Shown one piece after another: positions 57,389 to 64,000 of a stretch of DNA of 64,000 nt. Numbering within the stretch: the stretch's first letter is position 1; every line of letters starts with the position of its first letter. The position numbers were made by a program, and so were the translations under genes. The notes under the pieces were generated by a model. The model was not told the DNA's origin, made no database searches, and was given only the letters and a program-made list of their open reading frames with translations. The DNA is from Pseudonocardia kunmingensis (GTDB lineage: Bacteria; Actinomycetota; Actinomycetes; Mycobacteriales; Pseudonocardiaceae): positions 248,001 to 312,000 of the forward strand of contig NZ_VFPA01000007.1 of assembly GCF_006716445.1 (NCBI RefSeq). Reading direction: 5' to 3'.

Positions 57389-58636
57389 CTATGCGCGCAC
57401 CGCCTCCGCCCAGATCGCCACGGCCTCGTCCACCTGCTCGGCCTTCACGATCAGCGGCGGGATCATCCGCACGACGTTGCCGTGCGGGCCGCAGGTGAGC
57501 AGCAGCAGGCCCTTCTCCGCCGCGGCGGCGTGGGCGCGGGTGGCCGCGGCCGTGTCCGGCGCGCCGTCGGGGGTGCAGAACTCGTTGCCGACCATCAGCC
57601 CGAGCCCGCGGACGTCGGCGATGCCCGGGTGGTCGGCCGCCACCTTCTGCAGACCGTCCCGCAGGCGCAGGCCCTGCTCCGCGGCGTTGGCGACCAGGCC
57701 CTCCTCCTCGATGACGTCGAGGGTGGCGAGCGCGGCGGCGCAGGCCACCGCGTTGCCGCCGTAGGTGCCGCCCTGCGACCCGGGCCACGCCTTGGCCATG
57801 AGCTCCTCGCTCGCCGCGATGCCGGACAGCGGGAAGCCGCTGGCCAGGCCCTTCGCCGTGATCAGGATGTCCGGGGTGGCACCCTCGGCGTGCTGGTGGC
57901 CCCAGAACTTGCCCGTGCGACCGAACCCGGTCTGCACCTCGTCGGCGATCAGCAGGATCCCGTGGGCGTCGGCGCGCTCCCGCAGCCCGGCGAGGAACGC
58001 GGGCGGCGTGGGCACGTAGCCGCCCTCGCCCAGCACGGGCTCGATGATGAACGCGGCGACGTCCGCGGCCGGCGCGGCGGTGATGAGCAGGCGGTCGAGC
58101 TCCCGGAGGGAGAACGCCACGGCCTCGTCCTCGCTCCAGCCGTAGCGGAACGCGTACGGGAACGGCGCGAACGCGACGCCGCCCATCAGCGGTCCGATCC
58201 CGGCGCGGATCTTCGACCCGGACGTCGTGAGCGCCGCGGCACCCATCGTCCGGCCGTGGAACCCGCCGTCGAACGCCACGACCATCGAGCGGCCGGTGGC
58301 CTGGCGGGCCAGCCGCACCGACGCCTCGACGGCCTCGCTGCCGGAGTTGAGGAAGAAGACGCGGTCCAGGGCGGGCGGCAGCACGTCGCCGAGCCGCTCG
58401 GCCAGGCGCAGGAGCGGCTGGTGCATCACCGTCGTGTACTGGCCGTGGATGAGCGTGGCCACCTGCTCCTGCGCGGCCGCCACGACCTTCGGGTGGCAGT
58501 GCCCGGTGCTCGTGACGCCGATGCCGGCGGTGAAGTCGAGATAGCGCCTCCCCGCGGTGTCGACGACGTGGACGCCCTCGCCGCGCGCCACCTGCACGGG
58601 CGTGGCCTGCTTCAGGGCCGGGGACAGCTGCGCCAT
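57389..58636 (-). CDS. gabT: 4-aminobutyrate (or related) aminotransferase
   Basis: A 415-residue class III PLP aminotransferase. Landmarks: LDFTAGIGVTSTGHCHPKVVAAAQEQV, FFLNSGSEAVEASVRLARQATGR, AFDGGFHGRTMGA, the Asp in LLIADEVQTGFGRTG, and the PLP Lys in ITAKGLASGFPLSG. It transfers the amino group of 4-aminobutyrate or a similar omega-amino acid to 2-oxoglutarate; acetylornithine and beta-alanine enzymes are close relatives. A palindrome lies 32-45 bases before the ATG. Confidence 0.85.
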   Translation of the reverse strand: MAQLSPALKQATPVQVARGEGVHVVDTAGRRYLDFTAGIGVTSTGHCHPKVVAAAQEQVATLIHGQYTTVMHQPLLRLAERLGDVLPPALDRVFFLNSGSEAVEASVRLARQATGRSMVVAFDGGFHGRTMGAAALTTSGSKIRAGIGPLMGGVAFAPFPYAFRYGWSEDEAVAFSLRELDRLLITAAPAADVAAFIIEPVLGEGGYVPTPPAFLAGLRERADAHGILLIADEVQTGFGRTGKFWGHQHAEGATPDILITAKGLASGFPLSGIAASEELMAKAWPGSQGGTYGGNAVACAAALATLDVIEEEGLVANAAEQGLRLRDGLQKVAADHPGIADVRGLGLMVGNEFCTPDGAPDTAAATRAHAAAAEKGLLLLTCGPHGNVVRMIPPLIVKAEQVDEAVAIWAEAVRA

Positions 58637-58667
58637 GACGCTCCTTGCCTTGTCGTCTCGCTTGTCA

Positions 58668-58681
58668 GATTGTCGACAATC
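58668..58681. promoter_or_regulatory. Palindromic operator upstream of gabT
   Basis: GATTGTCGACAATC is a perfect 14-base palindrome in the gabT leader. Its TTGTCGACAA core resembles sites of FadR/VanR-type (FCD) GntR regulators. A GntR-FCD gene lies 4 kb away (62304-62987), but no matching site is seen next to it in the window. Confidence 0.55.
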
Positions 58682-58838
58682 CCTGTCGATGGAAGCACGC
58701 GAGGCCGCCGCGGGGCAAGGGCGTCGCCCCGCCCGCCCCGCGGACCGTACCCCGGGTATGACGTGGGCCACTGCTGCGCGTGTCACGCCAACGCCCGGCG
58801 CGTCGTCCCTGGGGGAGGAACGAACCGAGGAGGAGATC

Positions 58839-59771
58839 GTGGACGTCGTCGTCGCGGGGGCGAGCGGTGCGCTGGGCACCGTGCTCGTCCCACAGCTGGT
58901 CGCCGCGGGGCACGCCGTGACCGGGCTGAGCCGCTCACCGTCGGGGCTGGCCCGGATCCGGGCGGCCGGGGCCCGCGCCGTGCGCGCCGACCTCCTCGAC
59001 GAGCCGGGGCTCCTGCGCGCGCTCGCGGACGTGCGCGCCGATGCCGTGGTGCACCAGGCCACCGCGCTCGAGCGCACCCCCACCCGCCACCGGCACCTGC
59101 ACGCGACGAACGCGCTGCGCGACCGGGGCACCGCGCACCTGCTGCGCTGCGCGGCGCAGATCGGCGCGCGCCGGTTCGTCACGCAGTCGTTCTTCCTCGG
59201 GTACGGCTACCGCGACCACGGCAGCGCCCCCGTGACCGAGGACCGGCCGTTCGGGGAGCTCACGGGCGACGCCTTCGACGTCCACCTCCGCTCGATGCGC
59301 GCCAACGAGGACCAGGTCCTCGGCGCGACCGGCGTCGAGGGGATCGCGCTGCGCTACGGCCTGTTCTACGGCTCCGACCGCAGCACGGCGGCACTGCTGG
59401 ACCTCGCTCGCCGCAGGCGCCTCCCGGCGCCGGCTCCCGCGGGCGTCACCTCGCCGGTCCACCTCGAGGACGCCGCTGCCGCGACCGTCGCCGCACTGGA
59501 GCGGGGCAGGCCGGGTCAGGCCTACAACGTGGTGGACGACCACCCGGTCGGCTTCGACGAGTTCGTGGACGCTCTCGCGGCCGCGGTGGGCGCCCCACCC
59601 CCGCGCCGAGTGCCCGCCTGGGTCCTGCGGCCGCTGCCCTACCTGCATGCGCTGATGGCCCGCACCCGGATCCGGGTCTCCAACGCCAAGGCGCGCGAGG
59701 AGCTCGACTGGGCCCCGCGGCACCCGTCCTGCCACGAGGGACTGGCCGAGGTGGCCGCGGCGCGGGCCTGA
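58839..59771 (+). CDS. NAD(P)-dependent epimerase/dehydratase
   Basis: A 310-residue extended SDR. The nucleotide-binding motif is VVVAGASGALGTVL at the N-terminus, DAVVHQATALE replaces the usual HxAA, VTQSFFLGYGYRD holds the Ser and Tyr region, and LRYGLFYGSD follows. GGAGGAG lies just before GTG 58839. The substrate is unknown; relatives act on nucleotide sugars or on isoprenoid-like alcohols. The window shows no operon partner. Confidence 0.87.
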   Translation: MDVVVAGASGALGTVLVPQLVAAGHAVTGLSRSPSGLARIRAAGARAVRADLLDEPGLLRALADVRADAVVHQATALERTPTRHRHLHATNALRDRGTAHLLRCAAQIGARRFVTQSFFLGYGYRDHGSAPVTEDRPFGELTGDAFDVHLRSMRANEDQVLGATGVEGIALRYGLFYGSDRSTAALLDLARRRRLPAPAPAGVTSPVHLEDAAAATVAALERGRPGQAYNVVDDHPVGFDEFVDALAAAVGAPPPRRVPAWVLRPLPYLHALMARTRIRVSNAKAREELDWAPRHPSCHEGLAEVAAARA

Positions 59772-59781
59772 GGGTCGCGCG

Positions 59782-59841
59782 TCAGGTCGCGGCGGGCGCG
59801 AGGTGGGCGAGCCCGTCCGCGCCGGTGATGACCTCAGTCAT
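59782..59841 (-). CDS. 19-residue ORF with a perfect ribosome binding site, probable gene remnant or translated leader
   Basis: AAGGAG lies seven bases before an ATG inside the final codons of the TetR gene on the same strand. The frame reads MTEVITGADGLAHLAPAAT and stops after 19 residues. The coupling looks like that of a full gene, and the sequence resembles the beginning of an enzyme, so a truncated neighbour is plausible. Function and reality are uncertain. Confidence 0.4.
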   Translation of the reverse strand: MTEVITGADGLAHLAPAAT

Positions 59842-60442
59842 GGTGAGCTCCTTCTGGTCGCTGTCGGGTCAGGTCGGTGCTGCCTGGTTGCACGATGCGC
59901 GTCACGGCGGTGATGACGGCGTCCCGGTGCGCCGCGATCCGTTCCGGAGCCTGCGGGTCACCACCGTCGGCCTTCAGCAGGCCGACGGGTGTCAGGTACC
60001 AGGCTTGTGAGACGGCGTAGATGAAGACGAGAAGGTCGACGGCGGTCAGCGGGGCACTGTCCGTGCCGGCGACCGCGGTGGTCTTCGCGAGGTAGCTCTC
60101 CAGCGGCTCGGACGCCGCCTGGGGGCGTTCGAGCTGTGCCCACATGTTGATCCGGAGGGCCGCGGGTTCGCGCTGGTGGTAGTCGAACAGCTCGCCCGCC
60201 CAGGCGGGTAGATCGTCCGGTCGGGGTGGGACCCTCGCGGCCATGGACTGGATCGCGCTGGTGAGCGCGGCGTCGAAGAGCCCGTCCTTGTTGCCGAAGT
60301 AGGCGTAGATCATCCGGATGTTGGTTCCGGCCTCCCGAGCGATCCGTTCGACACGGCCGCCGGCGTGGCCGTGCTCGGCGAACTCCGCGACTGCCGCCTG
60401 GAGGATCCGGGCCTTCGTCGCCTGAGCGTCGCGTGGGGGCAT
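59834..60442 (-). CDS. TetR-family transcriptional regulator
   Basis: A 202-residue TetR protein. The N-terminal region KARILQAAVAEFAEHGHAGGRVERIAREAGTNIRMIYAYFGNKDGLFDAAL is the helix-turn-helix (about 9-59). The effector domain has Trp residues (LPAWAGELFDYHQREPAALRINMWAQLE). It is divergent from an SDR gene with an AT-rich palindrome between them, the usual plan for a repressor of an NADPH-dependent reductase. Confidence 0.93.
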   Translation of the reverse strand: MPPRDAQATKARILQAAVAEFAEHGHAGGRVERIAREAGTNIRMIYAYFGNKDGLFDAALTSAIQSMAARVPPRPDDLPAWAGELFDYHQREPAALRINMWAQLERPQAASEPLESYLAKTTAVAGTDSAPLTAVDLLVFIYAVSQAWYLTPVGLLKADGGDPQAPERIAAHRDAVITAVTRIVQPGSTDLTRQRPEGAHHD

Positions 60443-60497
60443 GTGGTCTCCGTCTCGGTGCGTGCGTTTGACGCCGGGCAGGAGCGACCCTACATTG

Positions 60498-60517
60498 AAG
60501 TAAATCAGTAATTACTT
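60498..60517. promoter_or_regulatory. AT-rich operator between divergent TetR and SDR genes
   Basis: AAGTAAATCAGTAATTACTT is an imperfect 20-base palindrome with 6-bp exact outer arms (AAGTAA, TTACTT); the inner AGTAATTACT is also a perfect palindrome. This run is very AT-rich for the window. It is the likely binding site of the TetR protein encoded at 59834-60442. Confidence 0.65.
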
Positions 60518-60590
60518 ACTTGGCTGCAGCCGAAGATCGAGAGGCAGGCAGCCTGCTCGTCCGGGTCGACGTCGTCGAAGGAGCACGCTC

Positions 60591-61352
60591 ATGGCAGAAC
60601 ACCGGATCGCCTTGGTCACGGGCGCGAACCGAGGGCTCGGGCGCAGCACCGCGCTCGCACTCGCCCACCGTGACGCGAAGGTCGTGGTGACCTACCGGGA
60701 CGGCGCGGCGGGGGCCGCGGAGACCGTGCAGATGATCCAGGAAGCGGGCGGTGACGCGGTCGCGAAGCGGCTCGACATCAGCGACGTCGGGTCGTTCGCG
60801 ACCTTCACCACCGAGCTGACCGACGAGATCCGCGCCCGGTGGGCGAGCGGGAAGCTCGACGTCCTGGTCAACAACGCCGGCATCGGGCTGTTCGGTCGGC
60901 TCGAGGACGTGACGGTGGAGAGCTTCGACGCGCTCGTGCACACCAACCTCCGCGGCACGTTCTTCCTCATCCAGGCGCTCGTGCCGCACCTCGCCGAGGG
61001 CGGCCGCATCATCAACGTGTCGACCTCCCTGACCCGTCACGTCAGCCCGGGAACGTCGGTCTACTCGGCGTCGAAGGCGGCGGTCGAGGCCTTCTCCCGC
61101 AGCCTGGCCGCCGAGCTCGGCCCGCGCGGCATCCGGATCAACGCGGTCGCACCCGGCCCGAGCGCCACCGACTTCAACGGCGGCGCCATGCGCGACGACC
61201 CCGAGCTGCGGGGGGCCCTCGCCGCGCAGACCGCGCTCGGCCGGGTCGGCAAGCCCGAGGAGATCGGCGACGCCATCGCCGCGCTCACGTCCGCGGACAT
61301 GCGCTGGATCACGGCAGAACGCATCGAGGTCTCCGGAGGAGCCCTCCTCTGA
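60591..61352 (+). CDS. Short-chain dehydrogenase/reductase
   Basis: A 253-residue classical SDR: IALVTGANRGLGRSTALALA (cofactor, TGxxxGxG), VLVNNAGIGLFG, catalytic Ser in IINVSTSLT, YSASKAAVEAFSRSLAAELGPRGIRINAVAPG (YxxxK and PG). The start ATG is 74 bases after the operator palindrome. Repression by the divergent TetR and induction by a small electrophile or xenobiotic is the usual pattern; the substrate is unknown. Confidence 0.93.
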   Translation: MAEHRIALVTGANRGLGRSTALALAHRDAKVVVTYRDGAAGAAETVQMIQEAGGDAVAKRLDISDVGSFATFTTELTDEIRARWASGKLDVLVNNAGIGLFGRLEDVTVESFDALVHTNLRGTFFLIQALVPHLAEGGRIINVSTSLTRHVSPGTSVYSASKAAVEAFSRSLAAELGPRGIRINAVAPGPSATDFNGGAMRDDPELRGALAAQTALGRVGKPEEIGDAIAALTSADMRWITAERIEVSGGALL

Positions 61353-61516
61353 CGACCGACCGGTGAGTCGAAGCACGCCGGATGGAGAAGCCGCTGCCGC
61401 CGGCCCGCCGTGACGGGCGCACCCGCGAGTGTGTCCCGGCTCACGCCCCTGCACGTCACGACCGCGGTCCCCGCCACGTCCGTAAAGCGTCCAGGAGGAA
61501 CGACCGAGGAGTAGAC

Positions 61517-61870
61517 ATGATCGACCCGTGGTGGCCGCTCGCGGCGCTGGCCCTCGTCCAGGTCGGCGACGCCGTCATGTGCCGCAGGCCGCTGCCCTTC
61601 ATCCGCCAGTGCCTCGTCGACGTCGGCTTCCCGCAGCGGTACTGGTGGGTGCTGCCGCCGCTGAAGCTCGCCGCCGCCGCCGGGCTGGTCGCCGGGATCT
61701 GGTTCCGGCCGCTCGCGATCCTCACCAGCGCCGCGCTGGTGGCCTACTTCCTCATCGCGCTGGCCGCGCACCTGCGCGCGGCCGACTACGGCCGCAACCT
61801 GTTCCTGAACTGCACCGGCATGCTGCTCGCGTGCAGCGCCACCCTGGCGTTCACGCTCGTCGCGGCGTGA
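61517..61870 (+). CDS. DoxX-family membrane protein
   Basis: A 117-residue membrane protein with four helices: WWPLAALALVQVGDAVMC, VLPPLKLAAAAGLVAGIWF, LAILTSAALVAYFLIALAAHL and LFLNCTGMLLACSATLAFTLVA. The pattern fits the small DoxX-like proteins of actinobacteria. The AGGAG ahead of the ATG decides the start. Its TGA abuts the cupin stop on the opposite strand (TGATCA), so the two genes meet with no gap. Confidence 0.83.
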   Translation: MIDPWWPLAALALVQVGDAVMCRRPLPFIRQCLVDVGFPQRYWWVLPPLKLAAAAGLVAGIWFRPLAILTSAALVAYFLIALAAHLRAADYGRNLFLNCTGMLLACSATLAFTLVAA

Positions 61871-62239
61871 TCAGGGCTCCTCGAGCCACTCCGTCACGAA
61901 CTCGTCGTTGGCGTGGATGTTCGTCATCACCAACCGGTCGGTACCGGTGTTGACGAACTTGTGCGGTGTCCACGGGGGCACCACGACGACCTGGCCCGCG
62001 CGTGCGGTCAGGCGCTCGGCCGCCACGGTGAACTCCGCCTCTCCGCTGTGGAGGACGAAGGTCTCGTCGTAGGGGTGCCGGTGCAGGCGGGGCCCGGCCC
62101 CGGGGACGTCGGTGTCGACGAGGATCACCGAGACGGTGCCGCCGTGGTCGCGACCGGCGAACTGGCCGGTCATGGTGCCGTCGACGAGGAAGGACAGCAC
62201 GTCGGGCGTGGCCATGGCGTCGATGATGACCGACTCCAC
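61871..62239 (-). CDS. Single cupin-domain protein
   Basis: A 122-residue cupin. The metal motif is in GPRLHRHPYDETFVLHSGEAEF (HxHxxxxE) and the second half in VVVPPWTPHKFVNTG (His). Cupins of this size may be isomerases, dioxygenases or sensors. GTG 62239 begins MESVIIDAMATPDVL; an ATG at 62215 (MATPDVLSFL) is an alternative. It lies 64 bases after the GntR gene on the same strand. Confidence 0.87.
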   Translation of the reverse strand: MESVIIDAMATPDVLSFLVDGTMTGQFAGRDHGGTVSVILVDTDVPGAGPRLHRHPYDETFVLHSGEAEFTVAAERLTARAGQVVVVPPWTPHKFVNTGTDRLVMTNIHANDEFVTEWLEEP

Positions 62240-62303
62240 CCGCGGCCACCAGGGGTCGGAGCCCCTCGGCCTGCAGGCGTCGCCGCGGCGGGGCGCGGCA
62301 GGG

Positions 62304-62987
62304 TCAGGCGGGGACGGCGGGGGCTCCGGGCGAGGCCTCCGGGGCCAGGATGCGCTCCACCGCGTCGGTCATGTGCGCCTCCAGCACCGAGGTGAGCCGC
62401 GCCGTGTCGCCGTCGCGGACCGCGTCGCGCAGCTCCCGGTGCTCGGCGATCAACGCCGGTGCCGGCGGCAGCGTGTCCTGCAGCGCGGCGAGGCACATCC
62501 GGGTCTCCACGAGCAGCGCGTCGGCCATCCGGCGCAGCCGCGGGCTGCCCGATGCGGCCACGAACTCGTGGTGGAAGGCGTGGTCGGCGTCGGCGAGCGC
62601 GACCGGGTCGTCCGCGACCTCCTCCATCCGCTCCAGGGCGGCGGTGAGTCGCTCGGCCGCAACCGCCCGGTCGCCGGTCAGCAGCAGGAGGCCGGCGGCC
62701 CGCTCGACGGCGGCGCGGGCCGTGTAGACGTCGCGGACGTCGGCCTCGTCCAGGTCCCGCACGAACAGGCCCCGGTGCCGCTCGCTGCGCAGCAGTCCTT
62801 CGGCGACCAGGCGCTGCATGGCCTCCCGCAGCGGACCGCGGCTCACGCCGAGCCGGGCCGCGAGCTCCACCTCGCCGAGCTGGGTGCCCGGCGGGAAGGT
62901 GCCACGCATGATCGCCGTGCGGAGGCGGTCGGCGACGATCGCGGCCGTCGACCGCCGCTCCACCGGTTCCAGCTCGCTCAGGTCCAA
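62304..62987 (-). CDS. GntR-family (FCD) transcriptional regulator
   Basis: A 227-residue regulator: AAIVADRLRTAIMRGTFPPGTQLGEVELAARLGVSRGPLREAMQRLVAEGLLR is the winged helix (about 15-67), and the C-terminal FCD domain has DVYTARAAVERAAG and DADHAFHHEFVAASG (with metal-binding Asp and His). It starts 12 bases after the racemase-like gene stop, so it is co-transcribed with it and probably controls that operon in response to an organic acid. Confidence 0.93.
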   Translation of the reverse strand: MDLSELEPVERRSTAAIVADRLRTAIMRGTFPPGTQLGEVELAARLGVSRGPLREAMQRLVAEGLLRSERHRGLFVRDLDEADVRDVYTARAAVERAAGLLLLTGDRAVAAERLTAALERMEEVADDPVALADADHAFHHEFVAASGSPRLRRMADALLVETRMCLAALQDTLPPAPALIAEHRELRDAVRDGDTARLTSVLEAHMTDAVERILAPEASPGAPAVPA

Positions 62988-62999
62988 GGTTCCTCCTGG

Positions 63000-63710
63000 T
63001 CAGGCCGCGAACAGGGCGCCGAAGCCCGCCCGCGGGGTGTCCGCGCCCGCCAGCCGCAGCCCCTGCCAGATGCTCACCTGGTTGGCCGTCAGCACCGGCT
63101 TGCCCACCCGCGCGTCCAGCCGGTCGAGCAGCCCGACCGTGTGCAGCGCCGTGTCGGGCAGCAGCACGGCCTGCGCGTCGGGGTGGTCGGCGGCCGCGGC
63201 GAACTCGAGCACGGTGTCCTCGGGCAGCGTGCCGACCTCGGCCGCGGTGATGATCCCCTTCGCCGACAGCGAGAGGACCTCGATGCCGGCCACCCCGAGG
63301 AACGCGACGAACCGCTCCGCCACGTCGTCGGGGTAGGTGGCGCCCACCGCGACGCGTGTGACGCCCAGCCGCGCGCACGCGTCCACGAACGCGAAGGACG
63401 TGCTCGACGCGGGAACGCCCGCGGTCGCCGCGAGCGCCTCCACCTGCGACGTCGCGCCGTCCCAGCCGAACACGAAGCTCCCGCTGGTGCAGGCCCACAC
63501 CACGGAGTCGAGCGGGGCGTCGATCGCGCGGACGCCATCGGCCAGCACGTCGTCGCCGCCGATGTCGAGCAGCGCGTCGACGCGGTGCGCGTCCTCGCGC
63601 ATCTCGGTGTGCACGAGCGGCAGCCGCGGGCCGCCGAGGAGCTTCTCGGCGAGCGGGTAGTCGTCCTCGGCCGAGAAGCCCGGGTAGAGGATGCCGACGG
63701 TGGGTGTCAT
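63000..63710 (-). CDS. Maleate isomerase / Asp-Glu racemase superfamily protein lacking the second catalytic Cys
   Basis: A 236-residue protein of the family that includes maleate cis-trans isomerase and arylmalonate decarboxylase. The first catalytic Cys is in VVWACTSGSFVFG (about residue 75). At the second position, where racemases and isomerases have Cys-Thr, this protein reads AVLLPDTALHT, so it may not racemise or isomerise. The C-terminal KPVLTANQVSIWQGLRLAG is well conserved. The ATG overlaps the stop of the upstream paralogue (ATGA), and GntR follows. Confidence 0.85.
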   Translation of the reverse strand: MTPTVGILYPGFSAEDDYPLAEKLLGGPRLPLVHTEMREDAHRVDALLDIGGDDVLADGVRAIDAPLDSVVWACTSGSFVFGWDGATSQVEALAATAGVPASSTSFAFVDACARLGVTRVAVGATYPDDVAERFVAFLGVAGIEVLSLSAKGIITAAEVGTLPEDTVLEFAAAADHPDAQAVLLPDTALHTVGLLDRLDARVGKPVLTANQVSIWQGLRLAGADTPRAGFGALFAA

Positions 63711-64000
63711 ACGACTCCTGGTGTGAGGTGTCCGGGTGCGTGCTGGTCCTTCGCGGTCAGCAGGCTGCCGCCGCCCACCGCCTCGCGTCCCAGTGCCCGC
63801 AGCGCGGCCCACATGGTGACCTGGTTGGCGGTGAGGACCGGTTTGCCGAGCGCCTGCTCGAGGGGCTCGATGAGGTCGTAGGTGGGCAGGTTGGTGCAGC
63901 TGATGAACAGGGCGTCGGCGTCGTCGCGGTCCGCGGCGCTGACGACCTCGACGACCTCGGCGTAGCTGACCCGCCAGATGTTGCCCAGCAGGCCCAGCCC
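63707..64000 (-). CDS. Maleate isomerase / Asp-Glu racemase superfamily protein, 5' part outside the window
   Basis: The last 97 residues are present: GLGLLGNIWRVSYAEVVEVV, DALFISCTNLPTYDLIEPLEQALGKPVLTANQVTMWAALRALG, ending in LTPGVV. It is a paralogue of the gene downstream (both contain KPVLTANQV) but keeps the second catalytic Cys (SCTNLP). The beginning is cut by the window edge. Overlap of its stop with the next ATG shows an operon: two paralogues then GntR. Confidence 0.85.
   Translation of the reverse strand, partial: GLGLLGNIWRVSYAEVVEVVSAADRDDADALFISCTNLPTYDLIEPLEQALGKPVLTANQVTMWAALRALGREAVGGGSLLTAKDQHAPGHLTPGVV

Noticed and set aside
1..64000. tRNA, rRNA or CRISPR array
   Set aside because: No cloverleaf with a TTCGA loop, no rRNA stretch and no regularly spaced direct repeats with unique spacers were seen by eye; the 22-bp and 18-bp repeats have no spacers.

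Overview
The window is high-GC actinobacterial chromosome: most codons end in G or C, GTG starts are common, genes overlap by ATGA or GTGA, and the gene families are actinobacterial (DUF3107, DUF7455, DUF4873, DUF5914, TIGR02569, LpqY-SugABC, MoeZ). Gene content suggests the Pseudonocardiales, probably Pseudonocardia or a relative; this is inference from family resemblance. I saw no rRNA, tRNA, CRISPR array, phage genes or intact transposase. Two blocks keep an order I recall from Mycobacterium tuberculosis: moeZ, DUF3107, ferritin-like, DEAD helicase, PQQ-like (16-31 kb), and mrp, DUF1003, MgtE-N/CBS, stress-protein membrane gene, lpqY-sugABC, corA (37-57 kb).

Layout. 0-1.4 kb: a membrane protein and a YefM-YoeB toxin-antitoxin pair with a perfect operator palindrome. 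1.4-6.1 kb: aldo/keto reductase, LysR regulator, and a coupled phosphotriesterase-acyl-CoA ligase pair. 6.1-9.6 kb: narK-type transporter coupled to an assimilatory-type nitrate reductase, with a GlnR-like box upstream. 9.6-12.2 kb: a TIGR02569 gene, then about 1.5 kb without an intact gene that holds a decayed regulator and a 580-bp element bounded by 23-bp inverted repeats. 12.2-15.7 kb: a 1,178-residue Ser/Asp-rich anchored protein with two 18-bp repeat tracts. 16-22 kb: moeZ, an alpha/beta hydrolase, a secreted protein coupled to a P-type-ATPase-like protein that lacks its catalytic motifs, TetR, and an orphan clpP pair. 22.9-26.6 kb: a TetR-controlled SDR/AurF-like diiron oxygenase/hydrolase operon with twin operator palindromes. 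26.6-36 kb: conserved housekeeping and membrane genes around a DEAD-box helicase.

36-44 kb: MaoC, corA with a possible leader peptide, Rieske protein, a frameshifted EamA transporter, methyltransferase, metallophosphoesterase, ParB-like protein, VOC/SRPBCC pair and AraC regulator. 44-49.3 kb: the lpqY-sugA-sugB-sugC trehalose importer. 50-53 kb: acyl-CoA dehydrogenase and malyl-CoA-type lyase. 53-57.3 kb: PhzF, MgtE-N/CBS, DUF1003, MarR and mrp. 57.4-64 kb: gabT, NAD-epimerase, TetR/SDR divergon, DoxX, cupin, GntR, and two tandem maleate-isomerase/Asp-Glu-racemase-like genes, one cut by the window edge.

The strongest non-genic signals are: a dispersed, oriented hairpin family with three copies, each just after a stop codon (9.7, 20.8 and 40.1 kb); a second repeat family of about 340 bp (11.7 and 50.1 kb, plus an inverted partial copy at 11.4 kb); four tandem 22-bp repeats at 38.0 kb; and several candidate operators. 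The least expected protein system is the secreted protein plus degenerate P-type ATPase at 18.4-20.1 kb.
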